Shown here piece after piece: positions 13,367-22,691 of a stretch of DNA of 64,000 nt. Position numbers and translations under genes: made by a program. The notes below the pieces were generated by a model that had not been told where the DNA came from, searched no databases, and saw only the letters and a list, made by a program, of their open reading frames with translations. This DNA comes from Kiloniella laminariae DSM 19542. GTDB lineage: Bacteria; Pseudomonadota; Alphaproteobacteria; Kiloniellales; Kiloniellaceae. The first letter of the stretch is position 1; every line of letters starts with the position of its first letter. Location of the stretch: positions 112,725 through 176,724 of the forward strand of contig NZ_KB893169.1 in NCBI RefSeq assembly GCF_000374005.1. The letters run 5' to 3'.

Positions 13367-14659
13367 CTACACATAAAAAACGGCTTCTTTGATCCATTTG
13401 AGCTTTTGCTCCATTGTCGATCCCACCCCGTATTTCTCCCGCGCAAATTTATGCCCCATCAAATCAGCCTGCGTTCGCTCCGGCGCTTCCGCAGCTGTTA
13501 AAGCATCCTGGAAAGTATGCCTTAAAGAGTTAAGCGTGTGGTTGATTGACGGGAGGAGTTTATGTTCTCGGAGGTATGAGCCTACAGCCGCAGAACAGCT
13601 TGACGGCTTCCCCTGATACCGCGTGAAGCCCTTGGGGAAAGCTTTGAAAGCCTCGAGCGCAGATCCGACAATCGGCAAATCCCTTTTCCTGTAACGGGTC
13701 TTGTCTTCACCTCGCACCTCATTCGGCTTGAGCTCGATATACGGAATTTCGCAATCCAGATGAATATCCTGAGACCGCAGACCGATCAACTCGGACAATC
13801 CCGCGCCGGTTGACGCAAAAGCCCAGACGATCATTCTGGCCTGGTCATTCAACGTTAATAACGCCTGACGATTTACCAGGAATTTGGAAACATGATCCCG
13901 CTCAAACGGCATTTTGATTTCATGCTGGTCCTCTGACAAAGTGAGACCAGAAAATATACCCGGTGTAAGCCCAAGCCTTAGATAGTCGTTCAAATCATCA
14001 TAAATTTTCTTTAATGACCCGATATCCTTGTTGGCGCTATCCGGCTTCAAGCCCTCCGAGTCAAGCCGATCAATCCACCATGACCGAAGATCCAGCGCAT
14101 CGTTGCGCGTCGTTTCATCCAGCCCCTTGTCACCAACAAGCGCAATCAAGTTATTTACAGCCTTCAACCGTCGGTTTTTCCACCGGCGAACCTGATCCGG
14201 GTTCTTGTTTATCAAGTCCTTTTTAGACAACTCGACAAAACGCTCAAAAGCGTTTGACCAGGTGAATTTTGGCGAATCAACAGCCCCAAGAACCGATGAC
14301 ACCACAGCTTTATTCTTAATCCCCGTCTCCTGAAGGACCCGCATACGGCTAACCAGCTCATCCAGCTTTCCCGCCGCCAGAACATCCAATGGCACATACT
14401 GCACACCGTGCCGTCGCGCCAAAGCTATTGCCGCCTCATATCTGGTTTCAATGTCAGGATCTGTATGAGCAAGTCCTTCCCGCCACTTCGTTTCCGTAGC
14501 AGCATTGACAATATCGGCCCGCTTGAGCGCGACGTCATAATCACGGGTCTTTAAAGACACAACAACCCGCCCCCTCGGATCAACCTCCGAATATTCTTTC
14601 GGGATTCGACGTTTATATTGATAGCCGTGAGGGCGAAGAATGATGTATTGCTTTATCAT
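13367..14659 (-). CDS. int: Tyrosine recombinase / prophage integrase with changed catalytic residues
   Basis: 430 aa. N-terminal arm- and core-binding regions up to about residue 255, catalytic domain from about 260. The box I region reads TGAGLSELIGL, so the expected catalytic Arg is Gly287 (codon GGA). Box II reads LNSLRHTF with Arg380 present but Asn377 in place of His. His403 (LMGHK) and nucleophile Tyr410 (EKYGVG) are present. The gene marks the right end of the prophage and faces inward. The Gly287 change may cripple recombination and fix the element, or the subfamily may use another residue; relatives must be compared. Confidence 0.9.
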   Translation of the reverse strand: MIKQYIILRPHGYQYKRRIPKEYSEVDPRGRVVVSLKTRDYDVALKRADIVNAATETKWREGLAHTDPDIETRYEAAIALARRHGVQYVPLDVLAAGKLDELVSRMRVLQETGIKNKAVVSSVLGAVDSPKFTWSNAFERFVELSKKDLINKNPDQVRRWKNRRLKAVNNLIALVGDKGLDETTRNDALDLRSWWIDRLDSEGLKPDSANKDIGSLKKIYDDLNDYLRLGLTPGIFSGLTLSEDQHEIKMPFERDHVSKFLVNRQALLTLNDQARMIVWAFASTGAGLSELIGLRSQDIHLDCEIPYIELKPNEVRGEDKTRYRKRDLPIVGSALEAFKAFPKGFTRYQGKPSSCSAAVGSYLREHKLLPSINHTLNSLRHTFQDALTAAEAPERTQADLMGHKFAREKYGVGSTMEQKLKWIKEAVFYV

Positions 14660-15021
14660 GTTGGCGCATAATAATTTGGGTGCTAAAAATCACTTAGCAC
14701 CCTGATCAATTAATCACAAGCACAGTAATCAAAATCGGTACACAAAACGGTACACACGCACGACGCAGGATTTTATCATTTTTATTTACAATCAATAACT
14801 TAGTTTATTATATTTTTACTTTTCAATCCTGGTCCCGGATCCAAAAACTCCTTTTAAAAATTGCGACCTGAGCTGTTCTTCCGGACGCATTCTGTTTTTT
14901 CATTTTTGAAAAAGTCTCCGACCAACTCTCTTATCTGGTTTCCGTATATAAATTCTGTTGACGGGTTTTTATGAATTTGTTAATTCTCACATATGAGATA
15001 ATTTACCATATATGAGAATTT
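14660..15021. other. Prophage-host junction region without genes
   Basis: This stretch holds an inverted repeat upstream of int (GGGTGCTAA 14678-14686, TTAGCACCC 14694-14702), a 12-bp-period direct repeat CGGTACACA (14736-14744, 14748-14756), an AT-rich block, a GC-rich island at 14824-14843 (CAATCCTGGTCCCGGATCCA) that resembles the 3' end of a tRNA, and the promoter of the XRE-cupin gene. The int-proximal attachment site should be here, but the partner site is outside the window. Confidence 0.5.
14958..15020 (+). promoter_or_regulatory. Promoter and operator of the XRE-cupin regulator
   Basis: TTGACG (14958-14963), 17-base spacer, TAATTC (14981-14986). Overlapping the -10 is an inverted repeat, AATTCTCACATAT (14982-14994) against ATATATGAGAATT (15008-15020), 12 of 13 matching, that ends one base before the gene. 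The layout suggests autorepression. Confidence 0.6.
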
Positions 15022-15573
15022 ATGACCTCCAATATCACCGACAAGCTTGCTGAACGCTTGAAAGCCCTGCGGCTGGACCGGGACTGGTCGCTGGATGATC
15101 TGGCCGGAAAAAGCGGGTTGAGCCGGGCGACACTGTCCCGGCTGGAGAAGGCCGAGGTCAGCCCGACGACCGAGGTTTTGGGCAAGCTCTGTTGCGCCCA
15201 TGGTCTGACGCTGACCCGGTTGCTTGCCTCTGTTGAAAGCCAGTTTCAGCCTGTGATCCGGCGCGGGGACCAGAGTATCTGGAACGATCCGGAACAGGGT
15301 TATGAGCGTCGGGTAGTCTCGCCGCCGTCTGCAGCGCTGCAGGCAGAGATTATCGAGGCGACACTGGCGCCGCACAGCCGGATTGCCTATGACAGCCCTT
15401 CGGTGCCGGGGCTGGAACACTATCTGGTCATGCTGTCCGGTTGTCTGTCCATCACCGTAGAGGGACAAACCCACCATCTGCAAAGCGGAGACTGCCTGCG
15501 CTATCAGCTGTTCGGGGCGACAGAGTTTGCCACAGGTAATACCCCCGCCAGCTATCTGCTTTTTCTGAACTAG
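15022..15573 (+). CDS. XRE-family regulator with C-terminal cupin domain
   Basis: 183 aa. Residues about 8-65 are an XRE helix-turn-helix (LDDLAGKSGLSRATLSRLEK, TTEVLGKLCCAHGLTLTRLL). Residues about 100-180 are a small cupin (YLVMLSGCLSITVEGQTHHL, GDCLRYQLFG). Such regulators often control an adjacent transporter or enzyme in response to a small ligand bound in the cupin. The acetyltransferase gene follows 10 bases downstream, so the two form an operon and the acetyltransferase is the likely target. First host gene after the prophage. Confidence 0.88.
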   Translation: MTSNITDKLAERLKALRLDRDWSLDDLAGKSGLSRATLSRLEKAEVSPTTEVLGKLCCAHGLTLTRLLASVESQFQPVIRRGDQSIWNDPEQGYERRVVSPPSAALQAEIIEATLAPHSRIAYDSPSVPGLEHYLVMLSGCLSITVEGQTHHLQSGDCLRYQLFGATEFATGNTPASYLLFLN

Positions 15574-15583
15574 GAATGTGATC

Positions 15584-16111
15584 ATGTCTCTTTCCACCCG
15601 CATTCTGTCGCCAGAAGATTTACCCGCCTGTCAGGAACGCCTCTGCGAAGTTCTTCATGCCTGCGTCACCAGCGGAGCCTCTGTCAGCTTTATCGAACCC
15701 TTCAGCCTGGACGACAGCAGGGCTTTCTGGCAGGCCAAGGTTTTTCCTACTGTCACTGCGGGGAAACGGGTCCTGATTGTCGGACTGATAGATCAGGTTA
15801 TCGCCGGAACGGTACAGATTGACATAGACCTTCCCCCCAACCAGCCGCACCGTTGCGAGGTTTCAAAACTGCTGGTCCATCCGGATTTCCGCAAGCGCGG
15901 GCTGGCCCGGGCTCTGATGCTGGCGCTGGAAGAGCAGGCAGCTTTTCTGGGCAAAACGCTGGTCACTCTGGACACCAAATCCGGCGACAAAGCCGAGCCG
16001 CTGTATCATTCTCTCGGCTACAAAACCGCAGGCTCCATTCCCGGCTTTGCCCTGGATACCACAGGGGAACTGCTGCACGCCACAACCTATATGTATAAAA
16101 GCCTGACCTGA
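15584..16111 (+). CDS. GNAT-family N-acetyltransferase
   Basis: 175 aa from ATG 15584, which has AGGA 8 bases upstream; GTG at 15578 is also possible. The acetyl-CoA binding motif A is clear (VSKLLVHPDFRKRGLARALM), followed by LVTLDTKSGDKAEPLYHSLG, the usual motif B. It transfers an acetyl group from acetyl-CoA to an unknown amine substrate. It forms an operon with the XRE-cupin regulator; regulator-GNAT pairs of this kind are frequent, and self-protection against a toxic amine is one explanation. Confidence 0.88.
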   Translation: MSLSTRILSPEDLPACQERLCEVLHACVTSGASVSFIEPFSLDDSRAFWQAKVFPTVTAGKRVLIVGLIDQVIAGTVQIDIDLPPNQPHRCEVSKLLVHPDFRKRGLARALMLALEEQAAFLGKTLVTLDTKSGDKAEPLYHSLGYKTAGSIPGFALDTTGELLHATTYMYKSLT

Positions 16112-16243
16112 CATCACGGTCTCTCTTCCCCCTTGATTCACAATAAACTTCTTCAAAAGAACAGCTATATTGCGTAGGCTGATGATATCTGTGGGCAAGT
16201 TTGTCCCGCTGCCGTCCACGAGACCTATGCAAGTGAGAAACCC

Positions 16244-17338
16244 GTGCCCCAAAGAGAAGACTTTACCGATCTGCTCAAGTCTCTGATCCGCCAGCCGGCT
16301 GTGGTCGGGGCCGAACACTCTTTTTTCCGGGTCCTGCAGCGCGAGCTGGAAGAGCGCGGGGCCAAGGTCACCTGGTACGAAGGTTTGCTGGTGGCCCAGG
16401 GCAACAGGCCCAGCTCGGCTTTCTTTTCCGCCCATATTGACCGTCACGGACTGATCTGTACCGGACCGAATGAGTTTCAATATGCCGCCTTTGTCGCCGG
16501 AAACCGGTCTGACCTGCTGGGCAACTCGGTTTCGGAAAAGCTGATGATGAAGATCGTCGACCGTTTCAAGGCTGTTGAAGTCATGGCCTATGAACCCTGG
16601 TCTGGCGCCTATCGTGGCAAGGGAGTGATCACCAATGCCTATGTCTGTGAATTCCGAAACAACCTGATTTTTGAGGTCGAGGGGCTGGAACATCTGGTTG
16701 CCGGAACCCCGGTCGCCTTTTCCGACCGCCTGAGCCTCAAGGACGATCTGCTCAGTGGTCAACTGGACAACGTCCTGACCGCCGCCTATCTGGTTCATCT
16801 ATACGGTCTTGGTTTCCAGGGTACCGCCTTTTTCACTGCCCAGGAAGAATCCGGCAGCAGCTGGCGCTTTCTGCTTGAGTGGTTTCGACGTTTCGGCGGG
16901 GCGACAGACCGTCTGGTTGTCGTCGATACCAGCCCCTACCCGGACCGGGAAAGTGCCGACCAGCAGGATGTCATCCTGCGCCGCCGGGACGCCAATGCGG
17001 CCTTCAATCCGGAGACAACAGACCGACTGGAACAGCTCTGTCTCGAGCTTGGCATCAGCTATGGCTTCAAGGACGCCTATATCGAGGAAAAGAACCTGCA
17101 GGCGGCAAAGCTTGGCAAGGAGGCCCAGTCCATTGGCAGTACCGAAATGGGCCGGATCATTGCCGCCTCGAACGGGTTTGTTCAGGGAACCACGTTACAG
17201 ATTCCAACGACCGGCTATCACACCATGGAAGAATCAGCCTCGATGAAATCCTGTGATGCTTTTGTGCGCCTGCTGCTGCGGCTTGGCAAGGTTGATATTC
17301 CCGCGAGTCAGACCGACAAAACAACCGATAAGCCCTGA
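16244..17338 (+). CDS. M42-like metallopeptidase
   Basis: 364 aa, GTG start. Metal-binding residues of the M42/M28-like aminopeptidase fold are in order: H64-x-D66 (SAHIDRHG), D175 (GQLDNVLTA), E201-E202 (AQEESG), D228 (VDTSPYP) and H326 (GYHTMEE). These coordinate two metals and activate water. No signal peptide is seen, so it should be cytoplasmic, where it would trim small peptides. It stands alone between the GNAT gene and the coq7-like pseudogene; the pseudogene start overlaps its end. Exact substrate unknown. Confidence 0.82.
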   Translation: MPQREDFTDLLKSLIRQPAVVGAEHSFFRVLQRELEERGAKVTWYEGLLVAQGNRPSSAFFSAHIDRHGLICTGPNEFQYAAFVAGNRSDLLGNSVSEKLMMKIVDRFKAVEVMAYEPWSGAYRGKGVITNAYVCEFRNNLIFEVEGLEHLVAGTPVAFSDRLSLKDDLLSGQLDNVLTAAYLVHLYGLGFQGTAFFTAQEESGSSWRFLLEWFRRFGGATDRLVVVDTSPYPDRESADQQDVILRRRDANAAFNPETTDRLEQLCLELGISYGFKDAYIEEKNLQAAKLGKEAQSIGSTEMGRIIAASNGFVQGTTLQIPTTGYHTMEESASMKSCDAFVRLLLRLGKVDIPASQTDKTTDKP

Positions 17339-17339
17339 T

Positions 17340-17743
17340 ATGGATCTGACAGCAGCAAGGACCATTCGCAGAATTATAAAGGTCAACCACGCAGGTGAAT
17401 ACGGGGCAATCCGGATTTACCGGGCACAGATCTAGGTAGCCCGACGATTTTATCCAGAAGCTGTTGCCTTTCTTGAAGAAACACTGGCACACGAAATTGA
17501 GCACTGTCAGCGGTTCAGGAATGCCATGCCGGACCATCAGGCCCGCCCCAGCCGTGTGATGGCGCTTTGGGGTAATGGAGGCTTTTTGTTGGGCTTCGTG
17601 ACAGCCCTGATGGGACGTCTTCAACACCCACTGGTTTCTGAAGTAGTAGCCTTCACCGGATCATCACGTTTTCCATACCTACCGTGATATGGCTTTCTAC
17701 CTGGGGAGATTCGACGAGTATGGCGTGAGAATTGAAGGCTGAG
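17340..17743 (+). pseudogene. coq7-like (demethoxyubiquinone hydroxylase family) pseudogene
   Basis: From ATG 17340 the frame reads RRIIKVNHAGEYGAIRIYRA, a COQ7 beginning with the first diiron Glu, then a TAG stop at codon 33 (17433-17435), then continues in the same frame with VARRFYPEAVAFLEETLAHE and IEHCQRF (the ExxH motif) to GFLLGFVTALMGR. Relatives have Trp at the stop, so TGG to TAG explains it. After about 17620 the homology breaks off; a different fragment (FHTYRDMAFYLGRFDEYG) closes the region. COQ7 proteins hydroxylate ubiquinone precursors; this copy cannot be functional without stop suppression. Confidence 0.8.
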
Positions 17744-17828
17744 CGCCAAAAAATACTTTGCCACAAAGTTCTCTGAGCGGTTTATTTAGCTTCCCTTGCG
17801 TGAATCTCTATCTACCCGACCCTGCTCG

Positions 17829-18920
17829 CTAGAGTGATCCAGAATGTCTGGTCGCTTTTTCCTTGAGTTCTGTCAGTTTTGACGAACCTTCTTCAAGGGT
17901 CCTGTCTTCCGGAAAACGCAGAGCCACTATTGTGCCTTGTCCAACCTTGCTGGAAAGCTGTAGCTCGCCCCCAAAGAGTTTCATAAAATTGGCACAGATA
18001 TAAAGCCCAAGGCCGGTACCTTCTTCACGGCGTGACTGGGTGCTTTTTACCTGCTCAAAAGGACGGAGGACTTGTTTCAGGTCCTCTGGCGTCATCCCGA
18101 TCCCCGTGTCTTCAACCCAGATGTTGATACAACGATAGTCATCAAGGAAAGCCCGCAAAACAATTTCGCCCCCCTCGCCCGTGAATTTGATCGCATTCGA
18201 GAGCAGGTTGTTCAGCAGCTGTATCACAATTTTACGATCCCCGCGCAATCTCGGAAAATCAGGGGGCAGGTCAACTTTCAGCCTTTGTTTTTTCGAAACA
18301 GCTTCGGTTTCCAGCATCCGCAAGCTTGTTTGGACCAAGAGACCGAGATCGAGAAATTCATCATTCAGATTGTATTTGCGTGCCTCGATTTTTGACAGAT
18401 CGAGAACATCATTGATCAGACTCAGTAAAAGATTGCCGCTGTTGTGAATATCCCGGGCGTATTCTTTGTAACGAGGGTTATCCAAGGGACCAAAGATTTC
18501 CTTCTCCATAACATCACTAAAACCGATGATCGCATTCAGTGGGGTGCGCAGATCATGACTCATCGCCGCCAAAAACTCTGATTTTGCTTGGTTGGCCTTG
18601 AGCGCTTCCGCTTCATGGATGATTGCCAAGCGTTTGAGGAAATTTTCCTGAACACTTTGACGCCAGACGAACCAGACCAGTAGTAACGTCAAAGAGAAAA
18701 TACCGATGCTGAGTTCGTCCAGTTCCCATTCTTCATGCTGGTCAACAAACTCGTGCCATTGCTCAAACAAGTCCAGGTATCCGCCGAGAAGTGTCGCAAC
18801 AGCAGTCCCGATGACTACAATAAAAGCGTCATGAAATCGGCGCTGCCGCAGTTTCCGATTTGCTTCAGCCATTCGGACACTGTTGTTCGCCAGAAGCGGG
18901 TCCTCCTGCTCTTCAGTCAT
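17829..18920 (-). CDS. Membrane sensor histidine kinase, orphan
   Basis: 363 aa. Two membrane helices at about 32-52 and 71-87 enclose only about 20 residues, so there is no sizeable periplasmic sensor. HisKA follows with the phosphorylated H122 (FLAAMSHDLRTPLNAIIGFS). The ATPase domain has N242 in the N box (LLNNLLSNAIKF), DTGIGM at 271 and GTGLGLYI at 301. No response regulator gene is adjacent, so its partner lies elsewhere or it feeds a phosphorelay. The signal is unknown and may be membrane-intrinsic. Confidence 0.9.
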   Translation of the reverse strand: MTEEQEDPLLANNSVRMAEANRKLRQRRFHDAFIVVIGTAVATLLGGYLDLFEQWHEFVDQHEEWELDELSIGIFSLTLLLVWFVWRQSVQENFLKRLAIIHEAEALKANQAKSEFLAAMSHDLRTPLNAIIGFSDVMEKEIFGPLDNPRYKEYARDIHNSGNLLLSLINDVLDLSKIEARKYNLNDEFLDLGLLVQTSLRMLETEAVSKKQRLKVDLPPDFPRLRGDRKIVIQLLNNLLSNAIKFTGEGGEIVLRAFLDDYRCINIWVEDTGIGMTPEDLKQVLRPFEQVKSTQSRREEGTGLGLYICANFMKLFGGELQLSSKVGQGTIVALRFPEDRTLEEGSSKLTELKEKATRHSGSL

Positions 18921-19151
18921 AAAATAGCACCATAGATGTCAGTACCTGCGGTTCCTAAATTAATGATTCTTCTTCCCTATCAAGACTGGTAATCAATTCA
19001 ACTCCATTTTAATGCAAAAAGATGAACAACTATTAAAATCGGAGCAAGCTGGGGCAATCTGTCTACCTTCCTCGCGATTCCATGATTGAAACCCGATCAA
19101 TCGCCCCTATATCCAAACAGAGAAAAGGGATTCACAATACAGCGGAATGAC

Positions 19152-19892
19152 ATGTTTGACGTATCAAGGCTGATGAATGAAGTACTGGGCGCAGGAGGCA
19201 ATGCCAACCTGCAAAAAGGTAAGGATTATCTGTCCAAGAATTCCGGCAGTCTGGCCGGTGGTGCCATTGCTGGTGGACTGGCAGGTTATATGCTTGGATC
19301 AAAAAAAGGGCGTAAGATGGCCAAGAAAACCGTGCAATACGGTGGCCTCGCCCTTGTCGCTGGTCTGGCGTACAAAGCTTACCGCGACTGGCAAGGCGGG
19401 GTTCCACCCGCTCAAGCAGCACAACAGGCAACACATCAACATGGCGGGAGATCCCCCGCCCTTGAGTCTTCCCCGGCAGTTCCCTTAGCCCCGGCCAACT
19501 CTGCCTTTACCATCGATACTGAACAAGGCAGTTCCAGCGGCTTTGGTGCCGCACTGGTCAGCGCGATGATCGCCGCAGCGAAAGCTGATGGACAGATTGA
19601 TGGGGCGGAACAGGACGCCATTTTTGGCAAGATTGATGAACTGGGGCTTTCCAACGACGAGAAAGCCTTTCTGATGGATCAGCTCAGAAAACCTCTGGAT
19701 ATTGATAGTCTCGTCACACTGGCCACAACCAAGGAACAGGCGGTTGAGATCTATGTCGCCTCCCTGATGGCTATCGAGGTCGATAGCCCCGCCGAGCAGG
19801 GATACCTTGGCATGCTGGCGGCCCGGCTTCAGCTGGAGCCGGAACTGGTTGCGCATATCCACAGTTCCCTCGCCGAAGCAACTTACGCCTAG
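19152..19892 (+). CDS. DUF533/TerB-like inner-membrane-associated protein (YebE-like)
   Basis: 246 aa from ATG 19152; a longer TTG start at 19086 has no support. Begins MFDVSRLMNEVLG, has a glycine-rich membrane stretch (SLAGGAIAGGLAGYMLGSKK, then YGGLALVAGLAYKAY) and a C-terminal TerB-like helical domain (MIAAAKADGQIDGAEQDAIF, AIEVDSPAEQGYLGMLAARL). This is the DUF533 architecture. In enterobacteria YebE is linked to envelope stress; the biochemical role is unknown. Monocistronic, with a terminator just after. Confidence 0.85.
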   Translation: MFDVSRLMNEVLGAGGNANLQKGKDYLSKNSGSLAGGAIAGGLAGYMLGSKKGRKMAKKTVQYGGLALVAGLAYKAYRDWQGGVPPAQAAQQATHQHGGRSPALESSPAVPLAPANSAFTIDTEQGSSSGFGAALVSAMIAAAKADGQIDGAEQDAIFGKIDELGLSNDEKAFLMDQLRKPLDIDSLVTLATTKEQAVEIYVASLMAIEVDSPAEQGYLGMLAARLQLEPELVAHIHSSLAEATYA

Positions 19893-19911
19893 AGGCATGA
19901 GGATAAAAGCC

Positions 19912-19944
19912 AAAGGGCAGCTCCTGGTGGAACCTGCCCTTTTT
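19912..19944 (+). terminator. Terminator after the DUF533 gene
   Basis: AAAGGGCAG (19912-19920) pairs with CTGCCCTTT (19934-19942) across a 13-base loop, with a run of five T. It lies between the DUF533 gene and the convergent peptide importer operon. Confidence 0.7.
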
Positions 19945-19970
19945 CGCAACAACAATCTTTTTGCAAAAAG

Positions 19971-21716
19971 CTAACTTGCTTCTGCCTGTCCGGTTTCTCT
20001 TTCCATCAGCCCCGTGTAGCTTGGCATCAGGGAAATCAGATGTTTGCTGTAGTCATCCTTTGGCGCGACAAACAGTGCTTCTGTTTCGGCAATCTCGACC
20101 ATTTTGCCTTTGGACATCACCCCGACGCGGTCACACATCTGACGAATGACTGGCAGGTCGTGGCTGATAAACATCATGGTCAGGCCGAGTTCTTCCTGCA
20201 AATCCTTGAGCAGGTTGAGGATCTGGGCCTGAATGGATACATCCAGCGCGGAAGTCGGTTCATCACAGATCAAAAACCGGGGCCGGGTTGCCAGCGCCCG
20301 GGCAATGGAAATGCGTTGGCGCTGCCCCCCTGAAAATTCATGCGGATATTTTACTGCTGCCTTCGCCCCGAGCCCGACATGATCAAGCAGGTCATCAACA
20401 ATGCGGCGGGTTTCAGCTTCCGAGCCCGAAAGTTTGTGAAACCGGATCGGTTCGGCAATGATATCACGCACTTTCATACGTGCATTGACCGAGGAAAAAG
20501 GGTCCTGAAAGATCATCTGCATCTGACGGCGATGCTTGTTCAGTTCCTTGCGGTTTTTCAGCTTGGTCAGATCCGTTCCGTTGAAGGATATGGCCCCGCC
20601 CACTGCTTTGTAGATCCCCGTCACCAGACGGGCGATGGTCGATTTTCCCGAACCGGATTCACCAACAATGCCAAAACACTCGCCATCCAGGATATCGAAT
20701 GAGACCCGGTCCACTGCGCGAAGACTGCTGGCTTTACTGCCCAGAAATCCCCCGGAACGAAAAACCATTTCAAGATCCTTCACCGCCAGTAACGGGCCAG
20801 TAGCCCCATCTCCATCACGGGCACCAAAATCACGGGCCTGCCCCAACCAGTGGGTGGAGAGATCCAGCTCGCGCCTTTCCCCGGCGCGTTCAATACTTTC
20901 AACCATCGGAAAACGGTGCAGACGGATATCCGGTCGCGGGACAGCAGAAATCAGACTGCGGGTATAGGAATGATCCGGATCGCCCAGGATTTTGGCCGTC
21001 GGTCCGGTTTCCACAACTTCACCCCGATACATCACGGCAACCCGGTCGGCAACCTCGGCAATCACCCCCATATCATGGGTGATAATAATCATGCCGACGC
21101 CGCGCTGACGCACCAGATCTTTCAAAAGATCCAGGATCTGGGCCTGGATCGAGACATCCAGTGCGGTTGTCGGCTCGTCTGCCAGAATGACTTCGGGTTC
21201 GGCACAAAGCGCCAAAGCAATGACAACGCGCTGGCGCATCCCCCCCGAAAACTGGTGCGGATAGTGATCCACCCGCACATCTGGATCAGGAATCCCCACC
21301 TGATCCAGCAGAGAAACCGCCCTTGCCCGTGCTTCTTCCTGTGACAGGTCAAGATGGGTGCGGATAGTGCCGATCAACTGGTCTGCCACGGTTTCAAGCG
21401 GATTAAGCGATGTCAGCGGGTCCTGAAAGATCATCCCGATCCGCTTGCCGCGGATCTTGCGCATTGTTGGATCTGACAAGCCGCTGATCTTTTCCCCTTT
21501 CAGGAAAATCTCTCCGCCGCCGATACGACCCGGGCGTTCCAGCAGGTTCATGACGGCATTGCCGATGGTGGATTTACCTGCACCGGACTCACCGACGACG
21601 CCAAGGATTTCCCCCGCGGCAACGGACAGGTTCACATTTTTGGCGGCGACAACATCCCCATGGCGCGAGGGAAACTCAACGATCAGATCCCTGATATCCA
21701 GAAGTGCAGTAGTCAT
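19971..21716 (-). CDS. Peptide ABC importer, fused double ATPase (GsiA-like)
   Basis: 581 aa, two complete ATPase units in one chain. Unit 1 has Walker A at 42-50 (GESGAGKST), signature FSGGM at 156-160 and Walker B VILADEP; unit 2 has GESGSGKST at 352-360, FSGGQ at 461-465 and FLICDEP. In most importers of this type these are two genes, DppD and DppF; the fusion resembles GsiA. It powers import by the two permeases encoded just upstream. Last gene of the cluster. GGAGGAAACC lies before the ATG. All motifs appear intact. Confidence 0.93.
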   Translation of the reverse strand: MTTALLDIRDLIVEFPSRHGDVVAAKNVNLSVAAGEILGVVGESGAGKSTIGNAVMNLLERPGRIGGGEIFLKGEKISGLSDPTMRKIRGKRIGMIFQDPLTSLNPLETVADQLIGTIRTHLDLSQEEARARAVSLLDQVGIPDPDVRVDHYPHQFSGGMRQRVVIALALCAEPEVILADEPTTALDVSIQAQILDLLKDLVRQRGVGMIIITHDMGVIAEVADRVAVMYRGEVVETGPTAKILGDPDHSYTRSLISAVPRPDIRLHRFPMVESIERAGERRELDLSTHWLGQARDFGARDGDGATGPLLAVKDLEMVFRSGGFLGSKASSLRAVDRVSFDILDGECFGIVGESGSGKSTIARLVTGIYKAVGGAISFNGTDLTKLKNRKELNKHRRQMQMIFQDPFSSVNARMKVRDIIAEPIRFHKLSGSEAETRRIVDDLLDHVGLGAKAAVKYPHEFSGGQRQRISIARALATRPRFLICDEPTSALDVSIQAQILNLLKDLQEELGLTMMFISHDLPVIRQMCDRVGVMSKGKMVEIAETEALFVAPKDDYSKHLISLMPSYTGLMERETGQAEAS

Positions 21717-21755
21717 GATTGGTTTCCTCCGGGATTATGCATCCTGTGTATTTTC

Positions 21756-22691
21756 CTAACGCAGTTTCGGGTTAAGGGCATCACGTAACCAGTCCCCCAG
21801 AATATTGACGGAAAGCACCAGCACCACCAGGGCAACGCCAGGGAAAATGGTGATCCACCATTCACCGGAGAAGAGATAATCGTTGCCGATCCTGATCAGA
21901 GTGCCAAGCGAGGGAGATGTCGGTGGAACACCTACCCCGAGGAAAGACAGGGTTGCTTCAGTAATGATCGCCAGGGCCAGCTGGATTGTGGCAATCACCA
22001 GAACCGGGCCAAGGACATTGGGCAAAATGTGACGAACCAGAATAATCCAGTTTGGCAAACCGATAACCTGCCCGGCCTGGACATATTCCTTGTTGCGCTC
22101 AACCATAACCGAGCTGCGCACCGTCCGGGCATACTGAACCCAGAAACTCAGGCCAATCGCCACCACCAGAACATAGACAGCCACTTCGTCATGGGCATCC
22201 CGGGGCAAGATCCCCCGCGCGACACCATCAATCAGCAAGGCGATAAGAATAGCGGGAAAAGAAAGCTGGATATCGGCAACCCGCATCAGAAAAGAATCTA
22301 GCAGGCCACCTGAATAACCCGCAATCAGCCCGACGGTAATCCCGATCACCGCAGCCAGAGCCACAGAGGCAAAACCAACAATCAGGGAAATGCGCGAACC
22401 ATAGAGAATGGTCGAAAAGACATCACGTCCCTGATCGTCCGTGCCCAGCAGGTAACTGCTGTTGCCTTCGGCTTCCCAGGCGGGCGGCAAAAGCGCGTCG
22501 AAAAGATCAACTGTGGCGAGATCAAAAGGATTGTGTGGTGCGACCAGTCCAGCAAAGAGCGCCCCGGCGACGATCACGATGGTCAGGACAGACGCAATGA
22601 TCGCCCCGGGAGAATGGATAAAACTCCACCAGAGATCACTGTCGCGCAGGCGGGTGAGAAAAGACGGTTGCTGTTCGGAAATGTCACTCAT
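21756..22691 (-). CDS. Peptide ABC importer permease, DppC-type
   Basis: 311 aa. An N-terminal cytoplasmic leader and first helix (GAIIASVLTIVIVAGALFAG) precede the conserved region LGTDDQGRDVFSTILYGSRI of DppC/OppC permeases, and the EAA loop is seen around AGQVIGLPNWIILVRHILPN. About six membrane helices. Its ATG shares TGATG with the preceding DppB-type gene, so both are translated together and should pair as a heterodimer with the fused ATPase. Confidence 0.93.
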   Translation of the reverse strand: MSDISEQQPSFLTRLRDSDLWWSFIHSPGAIIASVLTIVIVAGALFAGLVAPHNPFDLATVDLFDALLPPAWEAEGNSSYLLGTDDQGRDVFSTILYGSRISLIVGFASVALAAVIGITVGLIAGYSGGLLDSFLMRVADIQLSFPAILIALLIDGVARGILPRDAHDEVAVYVLVVAIGLSFWVQYARTVRSSVMVERNKEYVQAGQVIGLPNWIILVRHILPNVLGPVLVIATIQLALAIITEATLSFLGVGVPPTSPSLGTLIRIGNDYLFSGEWWITIFPGVALVVLVLSVNILGDWLRDALNPKLR

